Position numbers and translations under genes: made by a program. Shown here piece after piece: positions 46,269-55,765 of a stretch of DNA of 64,000 nt (the stretch's first letter is position 1; every line of letters starts with the position of its first letter). The notes under the pieces were generated by a model. It worked only from the letters and a program-made list of their open reading frames with translations. It had not been told where the DNA came from and ran no database searches. The stretch is taken from positions 12,771,443-12,835,442 of the forward strand of contig CP154956.1 in NCBI GenBank assembly GCA_039621445.1. Reading direction: 5' to 3'. This DNA comes from Euglena gracilis (lineage: Eukaryota > Euglenida > Euglenophyceae > Euglenales).

Positions 46269-49200
46269 ACGCATGCACACCATCACATGCTCCACACGCA
46301 CACACACACACACACACACACACGCACGCACACACGCACACAAGAACACACAAACACAACACCACACAAGTGTGTGTGCATAATACAACCCCCCAAGTAC
46401 TGCACATGGAACCTCCCCCCTGTCCCCAGGGCAAGCCCATCGGCATCCGCATCAACACACCGGAGAACCGTGCCGCGTTCACCGCCGCCCGGGACTCCGG
46501 TGGCCCCTCATCCGGCAATCAGGCACCAGTCTGATCGTTCAAGTCCAGCTATTGGATTTTACCCCCCCCATGTCCAACGACCCCCCCCCCCCAGTACGCC
46601 TTTCAGAAGGATTGGCCAATTTTTTGGTCCCAGTGCAAAGCGCCGGGCCGAAAAAATTTGCACCTGGAATCGACCAAAAATTTGGCCACAATGCCATTTT
46701 TGGCACTTTTTGGGGTCAAAATTTTGTCAAAATTGCCCAAAATTTCCGGCGCAAAGCGCCGGAAGGGAAAATTTGACCTTTGGGTGGGGGCGGGGGGTGG
46801 CCGGCAACCTTCTTTTTGACCCCTTGTCCAACGACCCCCCCCCCAACAGAATTTGTCTCACAATCCCCCTCGGGCGACCAGGTTTGGTTTTCTCTCATTT
46901 AGAAATACCAGAATTTTTGCAAGGCATCGGGTTTTATTGTGGCTTGACACCAAAGTCATTGCCGCTTGGCCTATTACTTATCCCCAATAATGACAAGAAA
47001 GGTATTTTAGAGACGAGAGTGGTGTCGACCCAAACTTTCAACATTGAAAATATTTTTCAAGAACTCATGATTCAGTCCTGAGATGGGTGGCCAGCGAATT
47101 GGGGTGGATTCCAACCGTTCGGCCCCAAGCCTCTCCTCAAACCTGTGTTCAAGTGCTCTCCAAACCTGCACCGCGACAGGCATCATTGGGGAAGGGGGGG
47201 GCGACAGGCAGGGTCTGCCGCTGCCCCATCCTACACCTCGTCAGTGGCTAGCACGCTCGGCCAAACTGCCCCGGGTTGGCCCCAGGTTTGCGGTGTGGTG
47301 TATTTGTGCCGTTGTTCGCCATCGCTCGAATATCGTCTAAGGTTTTATTCTTTGTCATTTCAATGCTGTGCTTGTTGACAATTCTCTTTTTTTTTCATTT
47401 TGAATAACCTCCCCGTTTCAACTGCACATTCTGGGAACATTGGCGTGCCTTGGAGGGGGGCAAGGTATGCAGGGGAGGGGGGCAATTGATATCCATGATT
47501 CTTTGACAGTTCCGCAATTTCCCGCAACTTCTGCTTTTCCCACAATTTTTCTGCAATTCTTTTTCTCGAAGTTTCCCACAGTTTCTGCATCTCCCGCAAT
47601 TTTTCTGCAATTTACCACAATTTACGCATTTTCCCTCAATTATCCGTAATTTTTCTCCGCCGTCAATCCCCCCCCCTCGGATTTGGGGCCAGCCCAGCCA
47701 ACGGCTCCAGCGCCGGGTACAGCGTCTTCAGCACGTCCCCGTTCATCTCCGGCACCCCCACCACCGTGTTTGTCGGGGGCTTGCCGGCAGAGGCCACCAG
47801 CGTCCGCGTCCAACAACTGTTCGCTGCTTTCGGGACCATCACCATCCAGGGGCGCCCCATCGAACCCCCCCCCCCCGGCGATTGCAACCGCATCGTGTGG
47901 AACAAGGGACAGCCAATGGAGTATCTTTTCATTTAATTCTTGTTGGTGATGGTGGTGGTGGTCGGTTGGTTGGTTGTTCGTTCGTTTGGTGTGATCCTGT
48001 CTTTTTTTGCACTTAAATTCTTCTTCTTCTTCAAAATGGATGTTTGCACTTGCCCACCCAGTGTTATAAATTACCAAACGGTCAAAAAAATCTCTGTTGG
48101 CATGCAAGCCAGCCATCCACTCTCTTATGAATTAGTTGTTGGACAAAGCCGCATGTTTTTGCTGTGAGTCTTGACGTGCAATGACGATCCCTATTTACGC
48201 CCTCTCCTGCCTGTAACCCTCGCAACTAGCAGAAAAGAAAAAACCAAACAAAATAAAATCACGCCAGTCGTACGATTGGCAACAGCCTACAAATGAGTCA
48301 AAATTAGTTTCTGACTTTTCTGAGTGACAATAATTTCCAGCGATCACCAATCCCCAATGAACCTTTATGAGGGGGAACCTTTATGAGTATTTTGAAGATT
48401 GTTTTGAGCGCTTTGGCTCAAAACAGTAATTTCTTTCTAGCATTTGTCCTGAACAGCCAACCACCCAATCAGAGGGTGGATTTTGGAGATCACTGGGTGT
48501 GGGGGAGGATGAAAATACCAGAAACTGATTGGGTCATTTGGTCATGCCCAAAAATCGGCCAAAATTGCCCAAAAATTTCAGCGCAAAGCACCGGAAGGAA
48601 ATTTTTGGCCTTTTTGGGGGGTTCCTGGTCACCCAACAATTTTTTGACCCCTTGTCCAACGACCACCCCCCGGTCGGAGGACACCCTTTTGCTCACAACC
48701 TCATGTCCAACAAGCAGCCCCTTGGTCGGAGGACAGAGCTTGCCGGTCGTTGGACACAGGGGGGGGGGGAAGAATTGTTGGTTTTTATCCGTTCATTTGT
48801 GTTCATATGTTTCAAAGAAGCTTTCTGTTGTATTTTTTTCGGGATCACCATAGAATGGTTGAAAACGCCAAGAAAATGGCGTGAAAAGAGGCCATTGTCT
48901 CCCAAAAATCACAAATTATCCAAATGACTAAAATTGCAGTAAGTGTGTGACAAACCGCCACATGCTGCTAACTGCTGGCCTGAGAAATGGCCAAAAGTTG
49001 CTTTAAAAAGCCAAAAATGGACGACAGTGGCCAAAAGTGACAAAAAAAAATGCCAAAAGTGACTAAGAAATTGCCGAAAATGGCCAAAAGCACCCCAAGC
49101 TGGCCATCTGCCCCCATGTGCGGATACGCAGTCTGGCACGTCAGACAAGTACCTCTGACCAAGGGGGAAGGGAAGGGGTCTCACCCATCAGTGCACACCG

Positions 49201-50550
49201 AGGATGTATTGGATGCAGAGCATAGATACGCACCCTGTTTGCATGATACGCGCCCTGTTTGCATTGTGTTGTTTGGCAACCTTTTGACATTTCAGAGGTT
49301 GTATTGCACTCAATCTGTCTCCCCCCAACTGCGCATCAGTGCCAATCCCTCCAATCCCCCCCCCCAGCTCCCCGTCGCCAGTAAGGCACGCCGGGGGACC
49401 TTACCCCCAGGGCCGGGCCCCCTGGCCCCGACGTGCGCATGAAGAAGGGCTACGCTTTCGTCGACTTCTCCAGCGGGGCGGATGCCATGCGGGCCTGCGC
49501 TCAGGGTGGGCGGCAGCGGGGGGGGGGGGGGGGGGGGGGGGGAAGCCCTTCGCCCTTCGGAGTAGGTGGGGGGGGGGGGGGTCCCGACCCCCCCCCGGGG
49601 GGGGGGTCCCCCCCCCTGGGGGGGGGGGGGTCCCCCTTGGGGGGGGGGGGGTAGGGGGGGGGGGTCCAAGGTGGTCCCCGGGGGGGGGGGTCCGGGCCCC
49701 CCACCCCCCTCCTTGACAGGTGCCAAAAATAGCAGAAAATTTTCTTCCGGCGCTGCGCGCCGGAAAATGAGCAAAAACACCCCCCTTTGCTGACTTTTGG
49801 CCATATTGCCCTTTTTTTTTGATGTGTTGGTGTTTTCCCCCAAAAAAAATGTTCAGAAAATTTCAAAAAATGATAATTTTTGGATCGATTTTCAAAGAAA
49901 AAATCAGGGATTTTTGACCGATTTCGACCCGATATCCGGCCTTTTGCCCGTCCATGAAATCAAAAATTTTTCGGTCCCCCCTCAGTTTCGAGGTAGGAGG
50001 GGGGGTCCGACACACCCCCCCCCCTCCGTGTCGGGAGGGGGGGGGGCCGACCCCCCCCCCCCCCCCCAAGGCTTCCCATCCATCCCTGTGGGGGGGGGGA
50101 GTGGCATAGCACGGCACTTTCGAAACCTGTGGCTTTTTTTTAGTGTTTAGCAAAATGGCTAGGAAGTAGACCCGGGGTCTTCAAGCAAAAGCCTGACACA
50201 TACACATCCATCCATCATCCATCCATCCATCCATCCATCCATCCATCCATCCATCCATCCATCTCTCCCTCCATCATGCATGGATGCACACGCATCTACA
50301 CATGCATATACGTGTGCATATATGTAGGTATGCACATACCTGCATGCATACCATGGGTCCTTGCCTGCCAGGAATCTTATTGCCGCTGGGGCACGGGATT
50401 CTGGCCTCAATTTGAACCTCTTCTCATGTGTGCCTCTGGGGGGAGGGGCAGCCGAGCCCTGCCAGCAGCCTCGACGGGCTGGAGCTGGTCGGCGGGCGGC
50501 GGCTCGGCGTGCGGATCAACAAAGGCGCGGAGACCAGCCCGGGGCGCTAA
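36300..50550 (+). CDS. RRM copy B: five-RRM RNA-binding protein, gene model
   Basis: Sixteen exons, about 500 residues. RRM1-4 match copy A exon by exon; a linker exon ([13 protein letters not shown]) and RRM5 follow, ending at TAA 50548-50550. RNP2 strands: IFIGSL, VFVGGI, VFVGAL, VFVGGL, VFVGGL. RNP1 strands: YAFVDF, YGFVDY, FGFVEF, YAFVDF, YAFVDF. The RRMs are compact, with short loops between strands 2 and 3. At least ten of the fifteen junctions need introns with complementary triplets at +4 to +6 and -8 to -6 rather than GT-AG. A multi-RRM protein of this kind normally binds several short RNA sites, for example in splicing or mRNA control; the exact family is not recognised. Confidence 0.8.
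36530..36604. repeat. (ACAT)n microsatellite
   Basis: catacatacat run with two tatacat variants, in the first intron of RRM copy B. Confidence 0.9.
36655..36786. repeat. long hairpin
   Basis: The arms attgaaggagtagggtcagg with tgcgcacatgct and agcatgtgcgcacctaac with cctataccttcaat fold back on each other across a loop with two tandem gcgctaattggctatgttg copies. It could be a small folded-back element. Confidence 0.75.
36891..37329. mobile_element. inverted-repeat element with GGCAGCAAG ends
   Basis: Left end ggcagcaaggcaagattcta, right end tagaatcttgctgcc are inverted repeats, followed inside by acttggcccc and ggggcaagt. Both flanks are TA-rich (catat / atatat), so a TA-rich target is likely. 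The interior has more palindromes and no coding sequence. Confidence 0.6.
37325..37450. repeat. (AT)n tract
   Basis: tatatata with single tacata variants. Intronic. Confidence 0.9.
38105..38157 (+). CDS. RRM B exon 2: RRM1 RNP1 half
   Basis: Reads [17 protein letters not shown]. The start is five bases after CTG (38097-38099). The end before CCA CAG (38158-38163) fits the rule; the right side has its CTG one base further out than usual. The join reads VLGNGRVIGQ. Confidence 0.72.
38810..39150. repeat. (GT)n microsatellite with GGGT and CGCG parts
   Basis: gtgggtgggtg, then long gtgtgt and cgcgcgtg runs. It occupies the intron that in copy A carries CA repeats. Confidence 0.95.
39240..39321 (+). 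CDS. RRM B exon 3: last strand of RRM1
   Basis: Reads [20 protein letters not shown] then KKRPRLE. The frame stays open with good bias for about 25 more residues ([20 protein letters not shown]) to a TGA at 39398, which may be read if the intron is retained; homology with copy A stops at Leu-Glu. Confidence 0.68.
39415..39625. repeat. (CA)n with (CGCA)n microsatellite
   Basis: cacacacgcacgcac runs shortly after exon 3 of RRM copy B. Confidence 0.95.
40085..40200 (+). CDS. RRM B exon 4: RRM2 RNP2 half
   Basis: Reads [38 protein letters not shown] without interruption; copy A has an intron after EEQI. The start is five bases after CTG (40077-40079). Confidence 0.8.
40204..40453. mobile_element. 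young intron-forming element in RRM2 of copy B
   Basis: Ends CAGAGGTTTTATTTTC and TCTAACAAAGCCTCTG are inverted repeats (CAGAGG.TTT). Flanks GCTACGGC (40196-40203) and GCTATGGC (40454-40461) agree at seven of eight bases. The intron removed is 40201-40458. Copy A has no intron here (AAGGGCTTCGGCTTCGTG), so this is a gain in copy B or a loss in copy A. Neither GT nor AG is present at the ends. Confidence 0.82.
40459..40518 (+). CDS. RRM B exon 5: RRM2 RNP1 half
   Basis: Reads [20 protein letters not shown]. Flanked by CTG plus five bases on the left and GCC CAG on the right. Confidence 0.82.
41101..41196 (+). CDS. RRM B exon 6: last strand of RRM2 and linker
   Basis: Reads [20 protein letters not shown] then [12 protein letters not shown]. 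The start is five bases after CTG (41093-41095), joining DGF to EVS. Confidence 0.75.
41645..41970. repeat. (CA)n, (CAA)n and (CCCA)n microsatellite
   Basis: Mixed CA runs with an acaacaacaacagcagcaac core, reaching to about 30 bp before the next exon. Confidence 0.95.
42007..42153 (+). CDS. RRM B exon 7: RRM3 RNP2 half
   Basis: Reads [49 protein letters not shown]. The intron begins GCC CTG and ends CAG GCCCC: the triplets are swapped but still complementary. Confidence 0.82.
42688..42780 (+). pseudogene. copy of the 11.6-kb C2-gene segment inside an RRM intron
   Basis: tcctcaggcactgcctctcg and the following 70 bases align with 11610-11700, including cgacgacc and ctgcttcttccc. A one-base length difference in a C run shifts the frame. 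It lies in the RRM3 intron, which has no such sequence in copy A. Confidence 0.55.
43048..43136 (+). CDS. RRM B exon 8: RRM3 RNP1 half
   Basis: Reads [30 protein letters not shown]. Joined to exon 7 it gives LKKGFGFVEF. Ends before CCT CAG. Confidence 0.82.
43775..43918 (+). CDS. coding-like stretch of unknown role in the RRM3 intron
   Basis: Forty-eight codons with nearly all third positions G or C, reading [20 protein letters not shown], then a basic stretch ending AKQRRCRVD. It is in frame with RRM B exon 9 through a C run. Copy A has nothing similar. It could be a separate or alternative exon, or biased sequence by chance. Confidence 0.3.
43936..44039 (+). CDS. RRM B exon 9: end of RRM3 and Ala/Pro linker
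   Basis: Reads [20 protein letters not shown] then [15 protein letters not shown]. The frame hits TAG at 44045, so the intron begins before it. The CTG near the start is only one base away instead of five, an exception to the rule that holds in copy A. Confidence 0.62.
44345..44475 (+). CDS. RRM B exon 10: RRM4 RNP2 half
   Basis: Reads [39 protein letters not shown]. The intron starts GCC CGG and ends CCG plus five bases, as in copy A. The start is approximate. Confidence 0.75.
45442..45509 (+). CDS. RRM B exon 11: RRM4 RNP1 half
   Basis: Reads [20 protein letters not shown] then MF. Ends before GCC CAG (45510-45515). Confidence 0.8.
46160..46370. repeat. (CA)n microsatellite
   Basis: ACAC runs with a short catgcacaccatcacatgc interruption, in the last RRM4 intron of copy B. 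Confidence 0.95.
46428..46516 (+). CDS. RRM B exon 12: last strand of RRM4
   Basis: Reads [29 protein letters not shown]. The start is five bases after CTG (46420-46422). Ending at 46516 before AAT CAG joins to the linker exon in frame. If no splice occurs the frame stops at TGA 46531, giving a four-RRM form like copy A. Confidence 0.72.
46560..46845. mobile_element. GTAC/C-run element, copy 2, partial
   Basis: acccccccccatgtccaacg, then gcgccgggccgaaaaaattt, atttccggcgcaaagcgccg and a second ttgtccaacgaccccc. The GTAC ends are lost. Confidence 0.55.
47223..47273 (+). CDS. RRM B exon 13: linker between RRM4 and RRM5
   Basis: Reads [17 protein letters not shown] in a biased frame. The start is five bases after CTG (47215-47217). 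The intron begins GGT TGG and ends with CCA at -8 to -6 before exon 14, both in phase 0. Confidence 0.55.
47697..47843 (+). CDS. RRM B exon 14: RRM5 RNP2 half
   Basis: Reads [16 protein letters not shown], then [29 protein letters not shown]. The intron begins ATC CAG (47844) and ends CTG GCCCC (49429), so that [15 protein letters not shown] reads through. Confidence 0.8.
48540..48770. mobile_element. GTAC/C-run element, copy 3, partial
   Basis: cagcgcaaagcaccggaagg, ttgtccaacgaccacccc, cggtcggaggacaccctttt and tcgttggacacaggggg in the family order. In the RRM5 intron. Confidence 0.5.
49430..49498 (+). CDS. RRM B exon 15: RRM5 RNP1 half
   Basis: Reads [23 protein letters not shown]. Ends before GCT CAG (49499-49504), pairing with CTG CCAGC before exon 16. 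Confidence 0.82.
49516..49705. repeat. G-run and C-run cluster
   Basis: Nearly unbroken G tracts of 9-22 bases alternating with short C tracts. Likely to form G-quadruplex or hairpin structures and likely to be miscounted in assembly. Confidence 0.85.
50209..50265. repeat. (ATCC)n microsatellite
   Basis: catccatccatcc run of about 13 units, in the last intron of RRM copy B. Confidence 0.9.
50467..50550 (+). CDS. RRM B exon 16: last strand of RRM5 and stop
   Basis: Reads [27 protein letters not shown] and TAA. The start is five bases after CTG (50459-50461). Joined to exon 15 it reads [19 protein letters not shown], a normal RRM helix-2 to strand-4 segment. Confidence 0.8.
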   Translation, partial: SLDGLELVGGRRLGVRINKGAETSPGR

Positions 50551-53480
50551 GCCCTCCCGGGCCTTTCCGCCAAGAGCCCCCCGGGCCGCGTGGGCGGGGC
50601 CTCTGCAGAGCGCATTCTTTGGACGCGGAAAATGGGGGAGATATTATTTGGGCAGCCGAAGCCGGGCCCCGGGGGGGGGGGGGATTATTTGGTGGTTTAT
50701 CTTGAATGGATCTCGGTTTACCCTGAATTGCAAATTCCAAAAAAAGTATACAAACTGACAAATTATGAATTTGACATAATTTCAGTTTTTCAAAAAAAAG
50801 TTGCCTTGGAGCTGTGTATCTGTTGGCTTTTTGCCCGAGGGGGGCTTCCCGCAGCAGCCGCGACACTCCGAACGGCTCAAAACAGGGTGGTGAGGATATT
50901 GGTGCCCAGCACTGCGCAGAGCGGGAAAGCCCACCCCTCCCCTGGCATCTGTCAGACGAGAAACTGTCTGGGCTCCTGGTGATGGCTCGTCTGCCAAGTC
51001 AATCCGGGTGCCTTACTGAGTATCTGCCCCCCCCCATGTCTGATGAGCCCCCTTGCCCAATGAACAGAGGGTGTTCGGACCGTCCAGATTGTCGCCTCGT
51101 CATCAACAATACAACGCCCATGCAAAAGCCCTTGCTCAACGAACGTTCCCTGTCTGGACTGTCTAGAATATCATTTTAGTGTTCATGGGATTCAGGGAGA
51201 GTTAAACCCAATAAACCCAATCGTAAGTTTCCTCTGGGACCCCCCCTTCCCCCGGTGAGGTTGTCAACTGCCCTGGGAGGTGCAGTTGCAGTTCCACTTT
51301 GGAACCGGCTGACTTTAACAGTGGAGAGGCCACCACAAGGCGCCTTCGAAAAAATTTGTCTGCTGGGTGTGTGCATTTGTGACCGCTTCCTGGGAAGAGG
51401 GAAGTTGATGCCAATTTGGTCTCCCCGAGAATTCGGCTCCTTTTTGGCCCAAATTGGGCCAAACATTGCTCCTGCCCTCATAAAACATCGCCGCCCCTGA
51501 TCTTCGGAAATTTGTAATGTTAGAGGTCAGGTAGCACCAGGGACCCGGACAAGTTGCCACGTGGGCTGACCGTTTCTTGTGCCTGACAATTTTACGGGCG
51601 GGGTGGCTGGCTGTTATCTCGGGGCTCTGTCCCCCCCCCCCGCCAGCCGCATGGGCACATTGTCCGAAAATACAAATATGTTCATTTAGAAAAACATTCC
51701 GAGGCACATCAGATAAATTGCCACAGTCCAGACAGAGTTTGGGAACAAAACTGGAAACGAAGGAGGTCAATTCCCCCTGCCCCGCGGAAGAATGCCCCAG
51801 AACCTGTCCCGTTGTCGCCCAGGAAATCATCAGAGTCCCTGGCACCTGTCAGGGTCAAAAGTCATGAAATTTTTCCTGTGAAAGCCTGTCTGACCCGGGA
51901 AATATCAGTCCTGGCCCACCCCTCGGTGCGGGAGGGTCCCTGGTGCCCAACAAATAGCAGTCGCAACAGCTACTCAGTCACTCCCTTTGGGGGGGGGGGC
52001 ACACAAAGGAATGGTATGGATTCGACTTCGACCCTGAAGCGGTAATCCCCCCCTTACATCCAACTGTCAAGGTGCCTACCCCCAACCCGGCTTGTCCAAC
52101 GACCACCCCCAACCCGGATTGTCCAGCGACCACCCCCGCTCAGGTGTGATATTTTTGTATACAATGTTGGTTCAATACCTATCCCCCCCGGGAAACTGTC
52201 ATGCCCGCGAACCTGTCTTCCCCGGGAAACTGTCAGGGTCCCCATTGCCAGCCAACCTGTCAGTAGAGGAAGTTGTCAAGGTCCCTGGTGCTGTCCAACT
52301 TGTCAGGGTCATTTTTCACTGATTTTCCCTTGAAATGCTCTACCCGGGAAACTGTCAGGGTCCTTGGTACCGGTCGACCCAGCATGGGAAGTTGTCAGAG
52401 CCCCTGGTACCAGCCGACCTACCAGCCGACCTCTCAGGTGACAGTTTCCCTGGGAGGGGGTGGTAATAGAAAGGATTGTGTTATTAAATCTCGCCTTTTG
52501 CATTTGCCTAAGCTTTTGGATAAGCATTTTTATTATTTTTTTTGCAGTGAGCGCCATAAAATGGTTGAAAATGCCCCCAAAAATGGTGGAAAAAGGTCAA
52601 AAAGGTCAATGGTCAATGCTCCCAAGAATGGTTACAAATAACTCAAGATGATTTAATTTATAAAGCCGGTCAAAAAGCGGTCAAAACCGGTCAAAATGAC
52701 CCAAAATGGCCAAACACCCCATCTGTGGCCAAGTTTTTGTCCACCCGGGGTCCAACCCTGAAACCCTATGGACGACAGGGTCGGCCTCCCACCATTTTCC
52801 GATTTTCCAGTACGTCCATCTTCAGGACAAACTTTTTCTTGCGAAGTCCTTGAACTCGGATACCCCACCTTTCACCCACCCACACCGACCAATCCACCCA
52901 CCCATCCACCCACCCACCCACCCACCCAAACACTTTTTAAAATACAGCAACCGACCTTCCCATACAGCCCTGCCAGGCGAAAACCCCCGAAAAAAGTTTT
53001 CCGCCCCGGCTGTCAGTGCTGACCCATGACCACCCGTGGGGGGGGGGGGGAGGTTGGGTTCCAGCGACACCCACTCCCGAAAACGCACCTCCAGGGAGAC
53101 TCACGGTTGTTAAATCAATCTATGCCCCCAACCCCCCCCCCTTGCCCCTGCACGGCTGTATGGGAAGGCTTGGGGGTGGGATGAATTTTTTTTCGGGGGT
53201 TTTCGGCTGATTTTGGATGGGTTCTGTGTGGGTGGGTAGTTGTCTCCCCTTGGGTGGGCGTGAGTGGGCGGGTTTTCGGGCAAAAATAGGAGGTGGATGG
53301 GTTTGGGTGGGTTGGGGCCCCCCCCGGGGAGGTCCCTACCCGCCCCCCCCCCCCCCGGGCAATTGACGCCCCCGGACAATTGCCACCCCCCTCTGTGCCG
53401 ACTAAATTGTCACCCCGGGAAATTGTCATCCCCCTCCATGCTGCCCAATTTGTCACGCGACAATTGCCCGGGGGTGGGGG
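50551..53480. other. non-coding region downstream of RRM copy B
   Basis: A/T-richer sequence, then the ctgtcag repeat cluster (51770-52460) and (CACC)n at 52870-52930. No exon was identified. Some moderately biased frames near 51540-51870 lack any splice logic. Confidence 0.45.
51770..52460. repeat. dispersed 'gggaaactgtcagggtcc' repeat cluster 1
   Basis: Words such as cgggaaactgtcagggtcc, aacctgtcag and ggtaccagccgacct recur every 30-90 bp. The same cluster type is at 59920-60365, and single units occur at 53395-53470 and 61430-61500. Confidence 0.7.
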
Positions 53481-53504
53481 GCGGGTAAGTGAATGTATGG
53501 TTGA

Positions 53505-53690
53505 GGGGCTCCCAGCATGCGCTGTCCGCGATCCCCTCTGCTAGCCAGCCACCCAGCTGGGCCCCTCGGCATCCCCACCCACGGGCCTCGGCCTCGTTTT
53601 TTTTTTTTTTCGGCCTCGACATGGCCGTCCTCAGCCTCTGGCTGCCGCCGGCCGGGCCACGCATGCCATCACACCTCGACACCCCTCCCA
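53505..53690. other. G/C-rich coding-like stretch, strand unclear
   Basis: The + strand reads ALSAIPSASQPPSWAPRHPH and, after a T run, DMAVLSLWLPPAGPRMPSHL; the - strand also has an open biased frame. No RRM or C2 motif is present. Confidence 0.25.
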
Positions 53691-54185
53691 CTTTCAAAGG
53701 TCATTACTGAAAGCTTTTGAAGAAGATATTTTTGTCCTAAAATATCATTCCGGAAGGAGGGCTGTTTTTTTTGCCTTTGTAGAAATATTAACAAGTAATT
53801 GTAGTATACATGCTGTCAATTTTTTTTAAGTTTTTAATCAATTTGAATTTTTATTTTTAAACCTGTGTCTTTACGGTCACGCACGTGGATGTTTGGATGT
53901 TTGTTGTATACCCATGCCAATCTGTTTTCACCCAGAAATATCCATTTTTTGGCCATTTTCCTTGTTGATTTCTGGTGAAATGGACCGGGGCAGCTTTTTA
54001 TTATTTAAGGATCGCCTTGAGAACCCAGACCTGATCAGATGATGGATCACAGTGCTTCATTTCCAGTTCCAAATTTTCAGACAAACGTTGCTGAGAAAGT
54101 GCAGTTTCCAGAGACAAATGCTCCAATTTTCGCCTTGAGTGTCTTCATTGTATTACTGCAGTATTACACCATCTTTATTCCCTTT

Positions 54186-54910
54186 GTACCCCCCCCATGC
54201 CCAACCCCCCCCCCCCATGTTCAACGACCCCCTCCCCCTGGTGGAGGACACCGTTTGGAGGGTTTGGCCGAATTTATTTGTGCCTAAAATTGGCCAAAAA
54301 TTAGCCAAAATGCCGTTTTTGGCAATTTTTGGACAAAGATTTGTCAAATTACCCCCCCCCAACGACCATGTATGTCCAACGCCCCCCTATGTCCAATGAC
54401 CCCCCCCCCCCCCCCGGTCAGAGGACACCTTTTCAGGTTTGACCAAATTTTTGTCATGAAGCGCCGGGACGAAAAATTTTGCCCAAAAATTGGCCAAAAA
54501 ATTTGGCCAAAATGCCATTTTTGACACTTTTTGGACAAAAATTTGTCAAAATTGCCCAAAATTTTCGGCGCGAAGCGCCGGAAGGGAAAATTTGGGCATT
54601 TTTGGGTGGGTAGGGACCTGGGTACCCACCAACTTTCTTTTGACCCCATGTCCAACGACCACCCCCCCCCCCGGTCAGAGGACACCTTTTTGGTCACTAC
54701 CCTATGTCCAACGACCACCCCCCCCGGTCAGAGGACAGAGGTCACCGGTCATTGGACATAGGGGGGGTACCCAAAGTTTTCGGCGCAAAGCACCAGAAGG
54801 AAAATTTTGCCTTTTCGGGGGTGTCCCGGTACCCGCCAACTTTTTTTTGGCACCTTTTCCAACGACCCCCCCCCCTGGTCGGAGGAGGTTACCGATCGTT
54901 GGATAGGGGG
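54186..54910. mobile_element. GTAC/C-run element, composite copy 4
   Basis: Starts gtaccccccccatgcccaac and ends near ggacatagggggggtac (54770), then runs into a second partial unit to about 54910. It contains nested gtccaacgaccacc and ggtcagaggacacctttt repeats, so units seem to have inserted into or recombined with each other. Confidence 0.6.
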
Positions 54911-55572
54911 GGAAAGGGAAGGGGTAATACAACAGCTACCTGTCCCTATTGCTGTGTTGGGGGGGGGCTGAGATGGGGTCTGAATGTTACTTGCCTGGAA
55001 CCACCGGCAAACAGAGCCTTTGGTGAGGGTTGCTTAGACACCAAATTTGACCTTCAAAAGTGACTGGAAGGAGAGAATACCCTCCCAGAGATTCCTGGAC
55101 AATTGGGTGATGTGGCAGCAACAGCAGTAAACCCCCCCATTTAGGTGCGCGGTGCCCAAATGGTGTGCAGTGCCCAAATAAAAGTGTCACACCCGCGAGG
55201 ATCCGAAAATGAGGTCCGAAAAAGTGCACCCCCCCCCCAAAAGTTACTTTACACTGAACTGCTTTCGGGCAAATACAGTGTCACCCCTGAAGGTCCGAAA
55301 CTACAGTCCAGTAATGTACGCACCCTATGCATTCAAATTGGGGGATTTAGCAGTTTCATGTTATTATTTATCAATTTCGAATTATTCCGCTAATTTGGAA
55401 TTATTATAGTAATTGGAATTATTGTTGATTTGGAAATATCATATGCATTAATTTGGAACTGCTACCACATTAATGTGGATTTGTTGTACTAATTTTGGAA
55501 TTATTTGGGCTTTAATTGGGAATTACTGTGTTGATTTGAAAGTATTATATTTGTTTGGATTTTTCCAGAATG

Positions 55573-55765
55573 CAGGCTGCACAATGACTTTGGGGGCGGC
55601 ACCAGGAGGTCCCCCATGCCACCGCCCGGCCGGCGCCCCATCCTGGCTGTCTGCGGCCACGGTGAGGCTGGTCCTCACCTCGGCCTCTGGCCTGTGCTGG
55701 CTGTCCCTGTCGTGCAGGGCTGGGCCGAACCCAGAAACCCATGGTAGGTATGACCTCCCACTCAT
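55573..55765. other. coding-like stretch, probably antisense
   Basis: On the - strand the frame from 55727 down to about 55587 reads PALHDRDSQHRPEAEVRTSL, TVAADSQDGAPAGRWHGGPP with strong bias and hydrophilic sequence. The + strand frame (SAATVRLVLTSASGLCWLSL) is also biased. CTG and CAG triplets suited to intron ends lie on both sides. No family recognised. Confidence 0.3.

Noticed and set aside
48305-48335. cttttctgagtgacaata resembling, from memory, the Euglena spliced-leader sequence
   Set aside because: Only about ten bases agree, no donor or small-RNA structure follows, and it lies inside an RRM5 intron.
49501-49720. Gly-rich open frames near RRM5 as an RGG-type tail
   Set aside because: They come from a G-run cluster after the exon end at 49498, and the frame to RRM5's last strand requires this region to be spliced out.
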